Assembly (NCBI GenBank): GCA_003157595.1
Contig: PMKB01000060.1
Coordinates: 1 to 6,314, forward strand
Source: Solirubrobacterales bacterium
GTDB taxonomy: Bacteria; Actinomycetota; Thermoleophilia; Solirubrobacterales; Solirubrobacteraceae
Length of the DNA stretch: 6,314 bases
Direction of reading: 5' to 3'
Shown: positions 4,916-6,314 of the stretch, piece after piece
How the letters are laid out: each line of letters begins with the position of its first letter
Numbering within the stretch: the stretch's first letter is position 1
Made by a program: the position numbers and the translations under genes
The notes under the pieces: generated by a model
Told to the model about the DNA's origin: nothing
Database searches by the model: none
The model's input: the letters and a program-made list of their open reading frames with translations, nothing else

Positions 4916-5686
4916 ATGAACCTGCCTGAGCCGATCAAGACCAACATCACCGACGAGAGCTTCGCCGGTGTGACCTACCACATCCGCGGCGTGCTGGTGC
5001 CGGAGCTGCAGATCGAACTCTCGAACGAGCCGGTGATGTTCGAGCACCACACGCTGCTGTGGAAGGAGACCGGCGTGAAGATCGAGCTGCGCAAGCTGCC
5101 GGGTGGGGTCAAGCGCAAGATCGCCGGGCTCGACTTCTTCGTCACCAAGGCGCTGGGGCCCGGGCGGATCGCCTTCTCGCGCGACTGGCCGGGCCAGTGC
5201 ATCCCGTTGCATTTGTCTGCGGGCCAGTCGCTGAACGTCCGCGAGCATCACTTCCTCGCCGCGACCGACAACCTCGAGTACAGCTTCGAGCGCGTCAAGG
5301 GCGTGCGCAACATGCTGCTCGGCGGCCAGGGCTTCTTCATCGACAACTTCAAGGCGACGGGCGGTGACGCGGTCGTCTGGGTCAGCGGCCAGGGCAACGT
5401 GTTCGAGGTCGCACTGAGCGACGGCGAGCAGATCGACGTGGAGGCCGGCGGCTGGCTCTACAAGGACAACTCGGTCAAGCTCGAGTCGGTCTCGCTCGGC
5501 CTGAAGACCGGCATGTTCGCCGGCGACCACAAGATGACCTACAACCGCTTCACCGGACCGGGCCGCCTGGCGATCCAGACGCTCTACCTCGAGCCCGTCG
5601 AGTCTGAGGGCGCCGGCTCCAACGTGGGCGCCGCCGCGACCGGCGGCGTGGCCGGAGCGGTGATCGGGGGGCTGCTGCGCGGCTAG
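4916..5686 (+). CDS. AIM24 family (TIGR00266-like) protein
   Basis: The 256-residue product resembles the AIM24/DUF124 family, named after a yeast mitochondrial protein; the bacterial members have no settled biochemical role. Family-like features are an N-terminal beta-rich half (about 15-80), the PGRIAFSRDWPGQCIPLHLS segment (82-101) and VREHHFLAATDNLEY (108-122). A glycine-rich centre LLGGQGFFIDNFKATGGDAV (134-153) follows, then VWVSGQGNVFEVALSDGEQI (154-173) and VEAGGWLYKD (175-184). Such alternating strands fit the double-stranded beta-helix fold of the family. No signal peptide or membrane span is visible. The last 24 residues (233-256) form a Gly/Ala-rich segment with GxxxG-like spacing that could pack against a membrane or partner (inference). 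Start ATG 4916 is supported by GAGGAG 7 bases upstream. It is divergent from the ribosomal operon and convergent with the peptidase gene, with a palindrome array directly after its stop. Confidence 0.85.
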   Translation: MNLPEPIKTNITDESFAGVTYHIRGVLVPELQIELSNEPVMFEHHTLLWKETGVKIELRKLPGGVKRKIAGLDFFVTKALGPGRIAFSRDWPGQCIPLHLSAGQSLNVREHHFLAATDNLEYSFERVKGVRNMLLGGQGFFIDNFKATGGDAVVWVSGQGNVFEVALSDGEQIDVEAGGWLYKDNSVKLESVSLGLKTGMFAGDHKMTYNRFTGPGRLAIQTLYLEPVESEGAGSNVGAAATGGVAGAVIGGLLRG

Positions 5687-5699
5687 CCCCCTCGCCGTT

Positions 5700-5771
5700 C
5701 GGCCTGGTGCATGCACCAGGCCGTGGGTGGGTGCATGCACCCACCCACGGGGCGGCGCATGCGCCGCCCCG
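5700..5771. repeat. array of three contiguous perfect palindromes, 24-bp period
   Basis: Three adjacent 24-bp self-complementary units fill 5700-5723, 5724-5747 and 5748-5771, with centres at 5711.5, 5735.5 and 5759.5, exactly 24 bp apart. The left halves are CGGCCTGGTGCA, TGGGTGGGTGCA and CGGGGCGGCGCA; the right halves are their exact reverse complements. The middle palindrome extends 3 bp into each neighbour (5721-5750). All share the core GCATGC inside a 10-bp alternating purine-pyrimidine stretch (GTGCATGCAC or GCGCATGCGC), while the outer arms differ but remain fully paired. As RNA, either strand would give three stable hairpins in a row. There is no T tract on either side. Its place between convergent genes fits a bidirectional terminator or 3'-end stabiliser; a protein-binding array is an alternative. 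Confidence 0.93.
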
Positions 5772-5778
5772 AAAAGAT

Positions 5779-6314
5779 CTAGAGGCCCGGATAGTGGCGC
5801 ACGACATAGCCCGCCAGCGACGGGGCCGGCCGCAGCCAGCGCGTACTGAAGGGGCCCGCGCGGCCGGCGGTGTCGAACCACACGCCGTCGACGATCATGA
5901 AGGTGTGCCCGGCGTCGGCGAAGACCGTGAGGTAGCGGCCCGGGCCGGGGACGCCCCAGCGCTCGAGCTGGCCCGAGGTCTCCGGCGCGCCGATCAGGCC
6001 CGCGGCGGCGAGCGCGTAGCTGACCGAGCCCGAGCAGTCGTAGGCGCGATCGATGAACGAAACGTGGCCGCCGCCGTAGACGTAGGGGAAGTCGGTGATC
6101 GCGTTGCCGCCGGCGATCACCTCGCTGATCTTCAGCGGCACCACGTTGACCGGTGTGAGGACGCCGGTGAGCGGATCGATGTAGCCGCCGGCGCCGGCTC
6201 CGGCGGTCTGCTCGCGCTGGAGGTGGCGCTCGCGCGCCAGCGCGCGCTTGACCTCGGCGAGGCTCGGCGCGCCCGGGCTCAGGTCGGCCTTCGCCGCCGC
6301 GACGCTCGGCGCCG
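5779..6314 (-). CDS. NlpC/P60-type cysteine peptidase, C-terminal part (cut by window edge)
   Basis: 177 C-terminal residues are visible; the frame stays open to the right edge, so the true start lies outside and the GTG at 6144 is not needed as a start. NlpC/P60 enzymes cleave peptide links in cell-wall peptidoglycan. The visible part begins with an Ala/Arg-rich region containing a possible helix (SLAEVKRALARERHLQREQ) and GGYIDPLTG. The catalytic domain follows with YVYGGGH, the nucleophile motif YDCSGSVSYAL (Cys at visible residue 93, codon 6034-6036) and DAGHTFMIVDG (catalytic His at 136). The usual third polar residue would fall about 12 residues later, where the sequence reads FDTAG, so Asp147 or Thr148 rather than the common His/Asn/Gln. 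Any signal peptide or wall-binding domain would be beyond the edge. It converges on the AIM24 gene across the palindrome array. Confidence 0.85.
   Translation of the reverse strand, partial: APSVAAAKADLSPGAPSLAEVKRALARERHLQREQTAGAGAGGYIDPLTGVLTPVNVVPLKISEVIAGGNAITDFPYVYGGGHVSFIDRAYDCSGSVSYALAAAGLIGAPETSGQLERWGVPGPGRYLTVFADAGHTFMIVDGVWFDTAGRAGPFSTRWLRPAPSLAGYVVRHYPGL

Noticed and set aside
4826..5881. Long minus-strand open frame opposite the AIM24 gene
   Set aside because: It runs antisense to a recognisable AIM24 protein, crosses the palindrome array and overlaps the peptidase gene's 3' end. The composition (Arg, Leu, Ala, His) is typical of a shadow frame.

Overview
This is a G+C-rich window that carries the start of a classic bacterial ribosomal-protein/RNA-polymerase cluster, read from the minus strand. 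In order of transcription, from right to left, it runs rpmG (L33), secE, nusG, rplK (L11), rplA (L1), rplJ (L10), rplL (L7/L12), rpoB (first 263 codons only). Gene order, base composition, GTG/TTG starts and the long hydrophilic N-terminus of SecE suggest an actinobacterium. The RpoB and L10 style makes me lean towards a Thermoleophilia/Solirubrobacterales-like lineage, but that placement is an inference from memory, not a database result.

Layout. Bases 1-791 hold the 5' part of rpoB. Bases 792-1082 are a 291-base leader between rplL and rpoB with three hairpins. Bases 1083-4759 are a tightly packed block: most junctions are 2-12 bases apart or overlap, and the only larger gap is 51 bases before rplJ. 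Bases 4760-4915 separate rpmG from a divergent plus-strand AIM24-family gene (4916-5686). An NlpC/P60-type cysteine peptidase gene (5779 to the right edge) converges on the AIM24 gene. The 92-base gap between these two convergent genes is almost filled by three back-to-back perfect palindromes.

How the genes work together. L33, L11, L1, L10 and L7/L12 are large-subunit ribosomal proteins; L11, L10 and L7/L12 form the stalk base and stalk that recruit translation factors. NusG binds RNA polymerase and SecE anchors the protein export channel. RpoB is the beta subunit of RNA polymerase. Their shared operon co-ordinates transcription, translation and export capacity. The AIM24 and peptidase genes have no evident link to the operon.

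Most notable points. (1) The triple palindrome array at 5700-5771 consists of three 24-bp self-complementary units with centres exactly 24 bp apart. Each has an invariant GCATGC core, and the arms differ but stay perfectly paired. (2) L10 has roughly twice the usual length because of a ~159-residue acidic Ala/Glu/Asp/Pro tail built from ADSAP-type repeats. (3) Several candidate leader hairpins lie upstream of rpmG, rplJ and rpoB, where transcription attenuation or autoregulation would be expected.
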